Shown here: in pieces, positions 34,539 to 45,798 of the stretch | Layout of the letters: the number at the start of each line of letters is the position of its first letter | How positions within the stretch are numbered: position 1 is the first letter of the stretch | Assembly: GCA_025504975.1 (NCBI GenBank) | Contig: JANUWI010000008.1 | Coordinates: forward strand, 310,001 to 374,000 | DNA: 64,000 nucleotides | Direction: 5' to 3' | DNA from: Plenodomus lindquistii | Lineage: Eukaryota; Ascomycota; Dothideomycetes; Pleosporales; Leptosphaeriaceae | The notes under the pieces: model-generated | The model's input: only the letters and a program-made list of their open reading frames with translations | What the model was told of the DNA's origin: nothing | Databases searched by the model: none | Translations under genes and position numbers: made by a program

Positions 34539-34786
34539 ATGACACTCAACACTGAGAGCATCATCGCCATCGTCGCGCTCCTCGTGACATGCCCACCAAC
34601 AATGTGGCTACTGTACACGTTATTGAGAAGAAAAATGTTGCGTCAAGCCCACCGTAAGTGCGAAATTCAGAGATAACAACTAGTAGCGTCTAACACATAC
34701 CAACAGCTCTCCTGCCCCTTAACGAGACCGTACCGCCTGTCTTCATCATGCTTCATCATCACAGCCTACACCTACGACGTGCGTAA
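34539..34786 (+). CDS. possible 64-residue single-pass membrane peptide
   Basis: Proposed exons are 34539-34653 and 34707-34786. The 53-bp intron has a GTAAGT donor, GTCTAAC branch and CAACAG acceptor. The first exon encodes an N-terminal membrane segment (residues about 8-29, IIAIVALLVTCPP then MWLLYTLL) followed by RRKMLRQAH, so the C-terminus would be cytosolic by the positive-inside rule. The second exon is short and ends at TAA. An alternative reading splices again at GTGCGT (34780) and adds about 26 residues. The strong splice signals and the sharp membrane segment argue for a real gene. Its small size and lack of a known family argue for caution. Confidence 0.4.
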
Positions 34787-35645
34787 AATCAGGAAACAAG
34801 GACTCAACGACAAGACCGAAATGCATCGACGGTAGAGGGCGTAGGGACAGACAAAAACCGAGTCGGCCAACGCAGCACCGGGCTAGACATGAGGGGCGTT
34901 GAGAAACTGGCGTAAGAATATGCGGAATACTGGGAAGATATACCAGCTGTGCATCTCGTACGTATGTTGGAATAAGATTGTTGACGTCGCAAACTCAACT
35001 CCGCAAGTCGCGCTTTCAATCCCAGACCTAGCGGCGTAATCTACTCCGATCCCCACATCCTATCACCAGCCAATCGCATTCATGTCCCCACTCCTCGTAC
35101 AATCTGAACTCCGTATGCATCCATGCAGCATGAAACGCGTCTATCATCCACGCGTCTACAATACCGACACAAACTCATGCTCATTGAACGCCGACTCACA
35201 TACAGGCACTAATTCACGCACACACAAATCAAGCTCTCCACGTGAAAAGTTTGACGCGCCAAAGCAAGTTGCATTATGACTCCATTCGACTCAGTCTTAG
35301 TTCTGCGCCCTATCGGAATTGGCGGCCTGACTGCTGCCTGGCAGCCTGTCCATCATTGGGCCAAGCATCGCTTGCTTACGCGATTGCCAACTCCGATGTG
35401 ATGTTTTGGGGATACTAGTATGATTGTGTATGCGAGAAAAATGGGTAGGAGTCATAGAGTAACTCCGATGTGCTGTGACGGTGCTTAGATATATAATGGG
35501 TTGAGGAGCATATTGGGAGAAGCATCAATATCTACGTCGTCTGTGAGTTTACTGCAAGAGGAAAATCCACTCAAGCTCTCAAGAAAGTTGTACTCATTGT
35601 CATCGTAAATTATAAGCGGCAATCAATCAGAAAGCCACCTTCACC
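34787..35645. other. intergenic, no gene seen
   Basis: About 860 bases separate two small genes. No ORF with splice or compositional support is seen, though the first hundred bases could be a further exon of the preceding gene. Confidence 0.4.
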
Positions 35646-35951
35646 ATGTCGTCTCCCAACAACGCCGCCTCAAACAACTCGAGTTCGCCGCCACAGTACT
35701 CAGACACCGCAGCCCCGCCGGCGTACACAGACTCCTCGTCCATCATGTCGAAAAGCTCGACTTCAAAAAGTATATTGAAGAAGATGTTCAATCGCAGTTG
35801 TGAGATCATTTCCGTGCCTGGTAAAGTGACAATGCTGACTCATTTGGTAGCAACCGAAACAGCTCCAATTCAGAGCAACAAGAGGCAGGAAGAGGTCGAG
35901 GCTAAGGAGCGCAAATACGCTGTGCTTGCAATGTACTATGCCACCCGATGA
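35646..35951 (+). CDS. microprotein with two PPxY motifs
   Basis: The ATG has a good context (TTCACCATG). The frame is open for 101 residues. An intron at 35800-35850 (51 bp, GTGAGA donor, GCTGAC branch, GGTAG acceptor) would give 84 residues; its length is a multiple of three and it has no stop, so both forms keep the frame. The N-terminus is Ser/Asn-rich and holds PPQYSD and PPAYTD, two PPxY motifs about ten residues apart. Next come a Ser/Lys stretch (SKSSTSKSILKKMF) and a charged C-terminal helix ending ERKYAVLAMYYATR. PPxY binds WW domains, as in Rsp5/NEDD4 ubiquitin ligases, and tandem copies raise avidity. No membrane segment or signal peptide is seen. A role as an Rsp5-type adaptor is inference. 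Confidence 0.6.
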   Translation: MSSPNNAASNNSSSPPQYSDTAAPPAYTDSSSIMSKSSTSKSILKKMFNRSCEIISVPGKVTMLTHLVATETAPIQSNKRQEEVEAKERKYAVLAMYYATR

Positions 35952-36120
35952 TGTGGAACGTGTCCTTTTCGGTCAGGACTCCGGAGTTTTATGCAGAGAG
36001 GAAGTATTGTCTAAGAATGGCGTTGGGCGCATCGGTCGTTTCTGGATCCATGATTAAATTCCTATTAGATTGTAATATCGTCGGTGTAGTGAAAATACAT
36101 CCGTAAATCAACAACCTCGT

Positions 36121-38564
36121 TCAGAAAAGATCCTGCATCGCGATTAGTACGTGTACGGCTGCCTTTCTTGCAGTGGACTTACTGGATTATTCCAAGTCGC
36201 GTCGTGAAGCCAGTCTAGGAAGTCCTCCGCCTGTGTGGGTATCGGTTCCAGCCCGTCAATGATTGGCATGTCGAAGAAGCCTTGACCGGACCCCGCGAGA
36301 TCTTCACCATTTTCTAGTGCGCCATTGACAGGTGGTTCGTAGTTCAGCACTTCGTCCAGAACCTTAGCTAGCACTTTGTTCAGCTCGCTACATAGCTTGT
36401 GGTTGCCATCGCCTGGTAGTATAATCCACTCAAGACAGGAAGTCAAGACGGACAAGTTACGGATAACATCAGCGCGCGTAACTGTGCTGGGAAGCGGTAC
36501 ACCTTCGATAGTGCATCTCCGTAACTCTAAGGCAAGCAAACCAGCTGCTGGGAAGCAGTAGAATAAGACGACCGTGGGGAAGTGCCGCCGTGTCTCGTAG
36601 ACCCGATTATTTGGCTTTGTCGAGACAAGCGACGTGGATAAAAGCCTCAACGAGATCTCCAACAGTACTGGGAGCGCTTGTTGAGTTTGACGATGAAGCA
36701 GTCTTTGTGTTTGGAAGAGCAAATGCAGATATTCCAGGTACGCAGAGACCAGACGTACAGTCCTACTCGCACCAAGGCCAATCCAAGCATCGTCTTCGCT
36801 GTAAGTCTCGTAGCGCAGGTGTGATGGGAGCGCCTCCCACCACTGAGTACATTCGGCTGCGATTGCTCTAACCTTGTAAGTTCGGTTGGTCGTGAATTTG
36901 AACTCATTCAACATACTGTATGTTCCGAATTACGTCGCTGTCCTTGACACCAGCTAAGCTCTGCTCCAAGAGCCTCTCCTTGAAGATCGCAAGTTGACAT
37001 CTCGCCCTGATAAATGAAGCGGGATAAGTGATATCATCCATGTTCCACCCTGCACTATCGAGTCTCGAGAGCTGATCATTGAGTAAACTGTGATCGTCCG
37101 ACGCGATAGCTTCATCGCTAACGTCCAGCTGCTGTCGCCTATCGCTATATCTCCAGCCCATCATGGGTGGCCGACCAAAGAAAACAGCCAGTGTCTTGTC
37201 CGAGCGATACACCGCGGCGTAAATTCTTCTTCGTGATTCGCGTAAGAAGATAGGCTCTTCATTGGCACCCTCGGCAAACTCTCCCTCGCAATGCAAACCT
37301 GTGGCGTAAAGCGCAGAGACACTGTCGCCCATGCGTCCCCATGTTCCATGATCTACTACTGATTAGCTGCGTTCTTAACATGTGGAAACTCATCGAGACC
37401 TACAGTTGTCCCCATAGAAATTGCTGATCATCAGCATGTTGGTGTATACTAGCCATACCATGACTGGTGGCCAGAGTCAGCAGATCTGACCTCACCGCAA
37501 TCAATAAATATCGACCTGTTGTTGCACTCACTATCGTTGACAGCGCCATGTACCTGGCATACGTTGATACAGTCGTTAGTTGCATGTATCACATCCTCGA
37601 TGAAACGATCCTTTTCTAGCTTCCTGCTATCAGGGAGTGTGAAGATCGGATCGTGGGGTGACGTAAATTGCGCGTTGGATCCTGCGACTGCTAGGATCAG
37701 CCCCAAGGTCTCCCAACGTAAGTTTTTCCCAGTTATTAAAGTATGGAAGCCTGATGGCAGCATGGTTGAAGGCACCTTTAACGGTCTTGCGGTATTCTTC
37801 GTCATGGTAGCATACATCATCTTCGATTCAGCCCCAGCCACACTGAGTTGCTCTAGGTCCTGTCGTAGTTGAGGTAGGATAGAAAGGACCAATGGTCTGA
37901 TCAGAGCAGACGCTTTGTTGGTATCAAAATACATTTGCACCGACCTCTCGAAGAACTGGAAAGGGCTCAAGGTAGATACTATGGATGTGCCTATACTGAA
38001 CTGGCAAAATCGACTACCCATTGTGCGGCTTGAGGCAGAAGGGGTGACACTCAGCCGCTCAGACGGCTGTTCATGGACTGTGTCTGGCAGTGATCCTCGA
38101 TTCTCAGTGAACACCGCTGCGTAGCTCGTAGATCCCAGGTAGAAACTTCGGGTAGGATCTGAGACTACCTCTGTAGTTCTGGTTGCGCTGTCTGGGGGTG
38201 TCGGCCATTGGTTGGTGATGGGTCCCGTGTTGATGTCATTTCTCAAGGTTGGAGGGCTTAAGGTCAATGATGTGAGCCTTACATGGCCTTGGGCCGAGCG
38301 CGCTACAGAGTCTGCTTTCCGGCGACGAGGCTCTGGCTTTTTGCGTGGTGTGCCCGCGGGCTTAGTCATTGGGTTCGGATGATAGAAGCACTGGTCAACG
38401 ATGCCACGGGTTTGACACTTTGAACATGTCGGCGTCGTGTGGTCACACTTAATCTTCGATATCCGGCATGGTTCACAGGACCTGGACACCGGTCAGCCTT
38501 ACCAAAGTCGGCTCGGAATCATCACATACCTTGGCTTGCCGTTTCTTCGCAGCTGGCTTGCCAT
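36121..38564 (-). CDS. Zn2Cys6 transcription factor with fungal_trans domain
   Basis: Six exons in coding order: 38564-38530, 38481-37532, 37463-37404, 37358-36917, 36867-36183 and 36132-36121, giving 727 residues. Exon 1 encodes MASQLRRNGKP and joins to SCEPCRISKIKCDH, completing the usual basic lead-in to the zinc cluster (C-x2-C-x6-C-x6-C-x2-C-x8-C, residues 14-41). A Ser/Pro/Thr-rich linker follows. The middle-homology domain runs from about residue 180 to 600, with CQVHGAVND, then LVYTNMLMISNFYGDN and LYATGLHCEGEF, then RRRIYAAVYRSDKTLAVFFGRPP. The third and fourth exons were found only by demanding frame and motif continuity; they are short but the result reads cleanly. The last exon is four codons, so its placement is least certain. 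It should be a nuclear DNA-binding regulator of CGG-type sites, target unknown. Confidence 0.85.
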
Positions 38565-40174
38565 GCCGATTGGGAGTGGCTTTTCGAGTGACACAGGTCG
38601 CGAGAGGATACGGGGAAACGCTTGTTGCTGCTATTCACTAACAATTGCGCGTAGTTGCTCCATCTTACTCCGTCCTCAACTGTGGGTATATTCCATCTTC
38701 CGGAATTTCTTCATGGTTGATTCTCATTGGCCAACTTTCTCTCGGAGTAATCGGACCTAACGTCCCGTGACCTAATCGGACACCAGGTGCAATATCGCAA
38801 GTTCCCTTACTATCGTATCTCACACTAATAACAGCGTCTCCTGCAAGAAACCGAGGATGTCGCAACCTGACTTTGAACCCAAAAATCGTAGAGATTTTTT
38901 GAGTCAGGGGACGGTGGAACCCAGCTATCCATGGATGGATCCCTAGTCGGCCGATGATTGAGTCTGCGCGCTCGTCAAAACATGATCTCTACAAGGATCT
39001 CTACTGCGCATGGAACGAGTATCATACGCTGCTGTATGTGTGACCATGGTGTTTGGCGTTCAGCAAGGCAGAGTGGAAATTGCGGTCAAGGAGCATCCGC
39101 TTGGAAGGAAGCCGCCGTCCGCTCCCGTTTACCCCACCAACCACTGACATCGTTCGGTGCATCACTATTCACTGCCACCACCAAAGAAGCTGACGTCTCG
39201 AACATCACCGATCGACTCTTGTCGAAGTGCGCTTCATTCTGGGCTTGCATCACGTCGCGGTAGCCCCCTCGATGGCTCCTTTTCTATTGGTGCTTGCCGG
39301 ACGTGTGAGCTGGCAGTCACGAGCTTCATTCCCGGTACCGTCACACTCCATGGCTGCAGCCCGCCATTGAACATATGAAAGCGTTGGCGCGGCATGCATT
39401 GCTGTGCAGAACGATTGGTTTCAGCTCCTCCATCATGTCACAGCCCTCACACAACCCGTTCACCGGTGCTTAGCAGAGCCGCACTAAGAAGCAGCTCACC
39501 TGCGCTCGACACTCCCTACGCAGCTATGAGACTCATTAGCCGTCTCACAGCGTACCGTCTTCATGCCTGAGGCGCCCAGAAACATGCACTGCGCCTCCTT
39601 CATTAGGCCGTCACTCGTCGAAGTCCCTCTGAATGTCTCAAGCTGTACTCGGTTGATCAGGGCAAATTCGAGCAATAGAACTGCGAAACAATTCTAAACA
39701 GTCGCTCGGAGTGTTGTTTCTTCTTGTCAAACATTTGATGAATTTGATGCGCCATGCGACCATCCGTTACGGTTTGGTGCAATCGGATGCTGCGCAATTC
39801 AATGCAGCTAGACCCAATGGCGGCATGGGTGTTCACCGGTTTTCGTGGGGCAGCGTAAGATGGGCTCGACACCTGTCAGATGAATCGCCGTCCAGCGCTG
39901 AACACTCAGCCGCGCTGAAACAAGACTCTTCTTGCGCATCGTTCCTCGAGTTGAGCCGGACGTCCTCCATCTCGGTCGGTCCTGTTCATTGTTTGATCTT
40001 TGCCTACTGTGCGCGTTGTCCAGGGCGGATCTGCGCCTTCGGTCTTCGTGGCTTCAGGGTCAGCAGATCGTGAGTCGAGCGCTGGCGCCTCGAATTACTA
40101 GGCCTTTACCAGCCGTCTGAAGAGCAAGGGCACCTGAGATCTACCCCGCGGTCTTTAGCTGCTATCTGCGCGCC
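38565..40174. other. long divergent intergenic region between two regulator genes
   Basis: About 1.6 kb without a supported gene lies between two divergently transcribed transcription-factor-type genes. Several short ORFs (60-120 codons) on both strands overlap one another. Long upstream regions with upstream ORFs are common for fungal regulators. Confidence 0.45.
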
Positions 40175-42867
40175 ATGGCCACTTTCCAGCAGCATTACCC
40201 ACAGCAACATGAGCTTCCTCTCTTCCAGAACCTATATACGTTCTCTCACGATCAATATGGGTTCCCACAGCCGAAGACGCCAACCGAGTCACTCGTCAAC
40301 CATCCTTCACACTCCCCCGCCCCGCTCATAACTACTCCGCCTATCAGTCGCCAGCCATCGCAACTGCCGGGGCTATCTCAAGACCACACGTCGGAGCCAT
40401 TGCTATGGGACAATGGCAGCTTTTCGAACTCTCCCACGTCCGTGAGGACCCCTGATCCTGATTCTATGGAGGTGGAAATACTGAATGACTCTCAAATGTT
40501 CTATACGCACAACAGCCAGAATATGTCTACACAGGCGAATCATGGCGCCCTTGCAGCCTTGGACACGAGCATGTTTATCTCGAACCAAGGGGTCATCAGT
40601 GATCAGGGTACGTTATCTTGTCAAATTGCTGGGCCTCTGTTGACCTAGCCAGCCGTCGACGCAGCCTACCATGACACCTTGGCTTCCGTGTCCGAGCAAT
40701 ATCAGCACCAGTATGGAATGCAACAGCAGCAGCAGCAAGATCACCAAATGTCGTTCGCGCAATACCAGCACTACGCTTCTCAATCACTTCAACACGATCC
40801 ATGGAATGGTCAAGGGCCACCCAGGTCTTCTCATGTTCCACGATCTGGCCACGTTGTGTTTGATCCAGCGACTGATCAGTACATCTCTTCTAGCTATATG
40901 AACAACGTAGACTCATGGAGGATGAATCACCCAGAGCCTTCGTATTTAACCTCGCCAAATGAGCCAACTGTCCCCCCACAAGACAACTATCACCTTGCAC
41001 CAGTACAACAGCTCACCCACCGCTCGCAATATCAGGTCCCTCGTACGCAGATGATAAACCAACTTCCAATGGAGATGCATCTCACAAGAGCATCGCCTCC
41101 ACCAGATAACCAGGGATTCGTCAACTACGATTTAACGTCACCGTTTTTCAATGAATACCATACAGCTAATAATAACCACCCATCGTCATCATCAGCGGCC
41201 CGTATAGCTACAGACCAGAGAGCAACTTACGAGCCTACCATCAGCCCAACGGTTGCGAGCCCACTGAGTTCTGAAGATATGCTGTCATCCTATACGCACT
41301 CGGAGCCAGGGATATCAGCAGAGCTTTATTTCTCGAATCAGTTCTTCCAAGGAGAGGTGTTACCATCTCAGAATCCGAAGCTAGACTACACTCCTGTCAG
41401 AGGAGTTTCAGAGGCGACTTTCGGAGTTTCACCAGAACCAGAGCTGGCCCAAAGTGCGGCGGCCAAAGCTCTGGCCAAGTCTGGTGGAAGAGCACTCGGA
41501 ACTCATCTCGAGCCTCGGATCGCCAAAGCAGCACATGACATGCGAAAGATCGTAGCATGCTGGCATTGCGTGCTACAACGCGATAAGTGTGGGCCAGGCG
41601 ACATCTGCGAACGCTGTCTCAAACGATCGCAACGTCCGAACGCGGATTGTGGCCTGGGATGCTGTCGCATCAAGCTCGTCGACCTATCCGAATACTTCCT
41701 TCCATCTCTGGTCACGCAAATGCACGAAGGCTCTCATCTCACATACTTTGTCACACAACACATTCGGCAATGGGGCAATACAGAGCTGGAAGTTTATATG
41801 ACATGCGGGCAGAAGGGTATGCCCAGGATTCCTGTCAAAGTCTACGAGTTCTCTCCTAACGGGGATACTTTGACGATTCAGACACAGTACATCACCGATC
41901 CAAAAACTCGTCAGAGAATTGCTGTCAAGAAACATAGCCCTGCATTGGGCATGGTGCAGATCGATTACAACGAAGAGAAGAGATACGACAGGTACATCAC
42001 TGACATTGTGACCCATCACTTGGATGCTTTTGGCGAATTGTGCTGGAAGGAAGATGACAACGACTTCCAGCAGAAACTGTTCAAGTTGATGACCAGAGTC
42101 AAAGCCAAGAACGATGATGAAGCGAAATTGCTTCGCGAGGTCTTCCGCCTCATCGTGGTCACGTACATCATGTCACACACTCTCACCATTGCAGAAGAAA
42201 GCAAGTTTGGAGTCCTTTCGCGGATGCACTCCTACGCCGGTCCTCACTCATACTCCGATAAATATACGTCGCCACGCATGACGAATCGGCAATTGAAATA
42301 CTTTTTCTGCCGCCTACAACGCTCGATCCAGGCCGCTGTCCTTAACAAGCTCCAGCAGATATTCAAGTCTTCCAAGGGCTGTGACAAGTGGCTAGCCGCC
42401 TTTGTCGCTGTACTGGGCATGTGCATGGCGCTGGAGGACCAACAGAAGACAGTCCACCAGGTCATGCAAACCCGAGCTACTACCGATGGCCTTGACCCGC
42501 GAGACGCACAAGACCAAGCCGACATTGCCAACCGAGAGATTGATGCGAGGATGCATTTTGTCCAGCAAATCTTCCGATGGAAGTATAACCGCAAGTGCAA
42601 TCCCATTAGCGACCCTGAGCGAGCGTGGGAAAAAGAGGCAGGGTTTGGTGATGCCTCAAGCGCCAATTTCGTGCGGCAGGTTGTACAGTTGGTCAAGGAC
42701 AATAGTAAGCTCTCTGGAACCGAAATCTACAAAAGTACACTGACTCTCGAACAGTTGACTACCTCCAAAAACGCCAGCATGTTAGCATTTCGCACATCAA
42801 CCAGGCAAACTACACCGCGCGTCTTGTCGGCCAATTCCTGCTTTCATTTTGGATGCCTAACGCTTAG
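40175..42867 (+). CDS. Gln-rich C6-type zinc-finger regulator
   Basis: Exons are 40175-40607, 40653-42704 and 42755-42867, giving 865 residues. The second intron (50 bp, GTAAGC, CTGAC branch, ACAG) shifts away from the apparent ORF end and yields a clean terminus, SISHINQANYTARLVGQF. The first 430 residues are rich in Gln, Pro, Ser, His and Asn, with a QQQQQQ run (about residue 163), and look like a disordered activation region. Near residue 447, CWHCVLQRDKCGPGDICERC continues to another Cys after ten residues. This is a C-x2-C-x6-C-x5-C-x2-C-x10-C variant of the Zn2Cys6 cluster, with a longer last loop than usual. The C-terminal 350 residues are helical and have no known domain name that I recall. 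It is probably nuclear, and DNA binding is inferred from the cluster. Confidence 0.85.
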
Positions 42868-43532
42868 ATGTGTTCTGCACGGGGCATGTACCCTCATCCT
42901 CAAACTTGAGTCCTCTTGCTGGAGGACTCGGAACTTTCATTATCACACAGCCTTACGTTGACGACTCACGGCCTGCTGTATCACTCGCACATGAACGTAT
43001 TATGGAGCACAGCACTCAGCATTTCTTTCGCTTTCTTTTCTTTTGGACTTGGGGAACCCCCAAAAATACGTTGGATAGTCTGTACTTGGCAGACTTTGGA
43101 CGATTTACGATATATTTATACCCTTTTCCGTCATGATTGTTTTTTTTTTGTCTTGCAAGGCTGATGCTCAGATGTCACGATGGCATGTATGACCTCACCA
43201 GCATGCATCAGGCTGGCATGTTTGTCTATGTTTTAATCGATCTCGCATTCCTCCGTGTCAAGTGCGTTGGGTGTGACGTGGTGGCTGTACCGGTCAGTGT
43301 GGGTAGTAGTAGGCCCGAGAAGTGAGGTCAAGTGGCGCACTAGTAAGCGCTCAGCCTGACCGGTGAAGGACGACATTTACCAGCATTATATGGGATTGTG
43401 CCTTGCTTGTGCGGAGCCGTTCCGATGCTGTCACAATGCGCATGCGGAATACAGCTGACTGATTGTGACAAAATTCGTGATTAAGTAGTGTTACATTCAA
43501 TGCTGTCGCCAGCCTTGCCCTGGGGTATCATC
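42868..43532. other. intergenic between convergent genes
   Basis: About 660 bases hold the 3' ends of two convergent genes. A T10 run and AT-rich patches near 43100-43150 may belong to a 3' UTR or poly(A) region. No gene is seen. Confidence 0.45.
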
Positions 43533-44361
43533 CTATCTTGCACAGTCGTCCAGCCTGGTCACCACTCCAACGTAGTCTACACTACCCTCCCTCTCCGCTT
43601 CCAGCACCTTCACGCACTCCTCCAATAACCCCATCAATCGCCCCTGTATCCCCCGCCCCGCAGGCGTATCCGCATATCTCCCTGCCCCCCACCCAAACGG
43701 CAGTACCAATCTCCTCCTGCCCCGCCAATCCACCACCACCAGCGCATCGAGCGGGAATCTCCCACCGCCCGACGGATGTAACAAGCCCAATCGAACAAAG
43801 TGATTATGACTCGGTGTTGCAGCCTGTATAAGCGGGAGGGAAAAGGGCGCGGTGCGCGAAAGGCGGTGTGTAGAAGGATCGTGGACGAGGAGTAGAGGTT
43901 GTAAGCTTGGCGAGAGTGCGTAGAGAGATGGTAAAGCTGCGCTGAGACACGTCAATAAGTATACAGTAGTTTTGTAAGACAGAACAGGGTGGGAGGAGGG
44001 GGAGGAAAGGTTACCAAAGTAATTCAAAATGCAATTGCATATTCCCCTTTACACACAGCACGAACAGCGACTCTGCCTGTCTGTACCGCGCCCAGTTGTC
44101 GTGCGCTGGGAGGTTGCTACCAGGCGGTGCGGCGAGGCGTTTACTGGATAGCAGCGCGGTGGTGTCGAAGGGCCATGCTGTGGCTGGGTCTGCGATGGCG
44201 AGCTCGTCGAGGTCGCATTGTGTGCGGGTGCGCTTTAGGGTGTCGCTGAGGGAGGATGGGGCGGGCGAGGGTGACTTGAGTTGTGAGCGGTCAGAGTCGG
44301 AATCGGGGTCGAGAGTGGTGCGCGAGCGTTTGCGACTGATAGCCGCGAGGGTGGTGGTCAT
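43533..44361 (-). CDS. hypothetical protein divergent from ATG5
   Basis: Exons in coding order are 44361-44015 and 43941-43533 (73-bp intron, GTAACC donor, TTGACG branch-like, CTCAG), giving 251 residues. The N-terminus has SRKRSRTTLD (a possible nuclear signal) and a Ser/Pro/Asp-rich stretch to about residue 50. The rest reads as a compact mixed fold, with WARYRQAESLFVLCV, LVVVDWRGRRRLVLPFGWG and GRLMGLLEECVKVLEAE. Pieces such as LQPLLLVHDPSTHRL and RLGLLHPSGGG give beta-turn character. No membrane segment and no known domain are recognised. The 373-bp shared upstream region with ATG5 means they may be co-regulated, which is only positional evidence. Confidence 0.75.
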
Positions 44362-44734
44362 GGAGACATGTGGTGGTGGTGTGGTGTGTTTGCACCGATG
44401 ATTTCCAACTTCACTGGAGTTTTGGAGCGGTAATGCGCGATCAACTACATCGCGTGCGGATTAATCGGTGTTGTGTTGTCGTAGATAGCCATAGCTATGT
44501 ATGTACCTAGGCGGTCGCAACGCACGCACACGCGATGCTGAACGCGACAACGGCCATCTTACAATCCCGCTGCCCTCATTCGATGGGGCGTTCAATGCAC
44601 TGCACTGCATCCCCGCACCTGCACCGCGCGCCTTACCCCACCACTCCGATGCCTAAACCTGGGCTGTGGGACAAGTCTGGACCTCGTTGATTTGCAGCTG
44701 TGACGAACCGTCTCTTGGGATTCAACTCCGTCCG
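44362..44734. promoter_or_regulatory. bidirectional promoter region, hypothetical protein / ATG5
   Basis: A compact 373-bp region lies between divergent start codons. No specific motif could be assigned with confidence. Confidence 0.5.
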
Positions 44735-45798
44735 ATGACTTCGCAAGCCGCCTCTTCGCGAGACGTGAGCAGTAAACTGCGGCAGAGCACGTGGAATGGG
44801 AGCATACCGCTGGACATACGATTGCACAAGGGCGATAGCAGGACGTATGATGAGGGAGAGGGGTATTTGGTACATAAACAATCTTGCACTGGAGACATTG
44901 TGCTGATGGGTTGGTAGATACAATTTCCACGACTGTCATATCTGGGACTACTGCTTCATAAACTGCGCGCCTTCTTCGCAGACAGTCTAATTTATCCAGA
45001 GGTCTCGGCTTCGGATGCGTGGCTGGAATATGAGGGTGTGCCGCTGAAATGGCATTATCCGCTGGGCTTGCTGTATGATCTCTACTCTGGAGCTGAGCCG
45101 GCGCATCCATCAGATGGCTTGTCGCCGACTTCGAAATCAACTTCTCCAGATGACGAGCCGTCAAAGCTGCCGTGGCGGTTGACGGTGCATTTCTCAGAGT
45201 ACCCTACAGAGCAACTGGTGCATCTCGACAATGAAGGAAAGCACCTCCACGACCTCTTCATCCACAGTGTAAAAGAGGCGGATTACCTGCGAACGGGAAC
45301 GGGCAAGACTGTCATGTTCTTGAGCAAAGAGGACAGCACGCAGCTATGGGAGTCGGTCAAGCAACACGACTTTGCGCTGTACAACCCCATCAACCAAAAA
45401 TTTCTGAATCCGCAAGGTGTCAATTTGAGACATTTGCCAGTACGACTATATCTGCCTCACGCAGCCGAAGACCAGGCGATCAAGGAGAAAGAGGCGAGCC
45501 CAGGAAGTGTCAGGGTCGTGCAGAGTTTGGTAACGCCGAATTTGTCCTCACGTGAGCGTTTCTCCCTTCCTTCAGATTTGTCTCGCATGCCTGACAATGT
45601 ACAGGGCAACCACAGACGATAGGCACGGCGTTGAATCAGATACTGCCAACGTTGTTTCCTAGCAGAAGGAGTCCGCTGTTGGCGCAAGCGGTGCTGCATG
45701 GCGCTGTGTTGCCTCTGAGCGCCAGTGTCGAAGAATTGATCCGAGCGACGGCCTATCTCGATGGCTGGCTGCACATTGCAGTAGTGATGATGGGATAA
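44735..45798 (+). CDS. ATG5: autophagy protein 5
   Basis: Exons are 44735-44869, 44918-45551 and 45605-45798, giving 320 residues. Family marks in order are STWNGSIPLDIRL at the N-terminus, FPRLSYLGLLLHKLRAFF just after intron 1, EYEGVPLKWHYPLGLLYDL, and LPWRLTVHFSEYP. The acceptor lysine is in HSVKEADYLRTG (about Lys164, equivalent to Lys149 in yeast and Lys130 in human), which is joined to Atg12. The C-terminal ubiquitin-like region has LRHLPVRLYLP and ends AYLDGWLHIAVVMMG. Atg5-Atg12 with Atg16 forms the E3-like complex that lipidates Atg8 on the growing autophagosome. The length is typical for filamentous fungi, and no key residue is missing. Confidence 0.97.

Noticed and set aside
38860..38900. 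GGTTCAAA-like string resembling a tRNA B box
   Set aside because: It lacks the CC at the end of the B box and no cloverleaf could be formed around it. No other tRNA candidate was seen.
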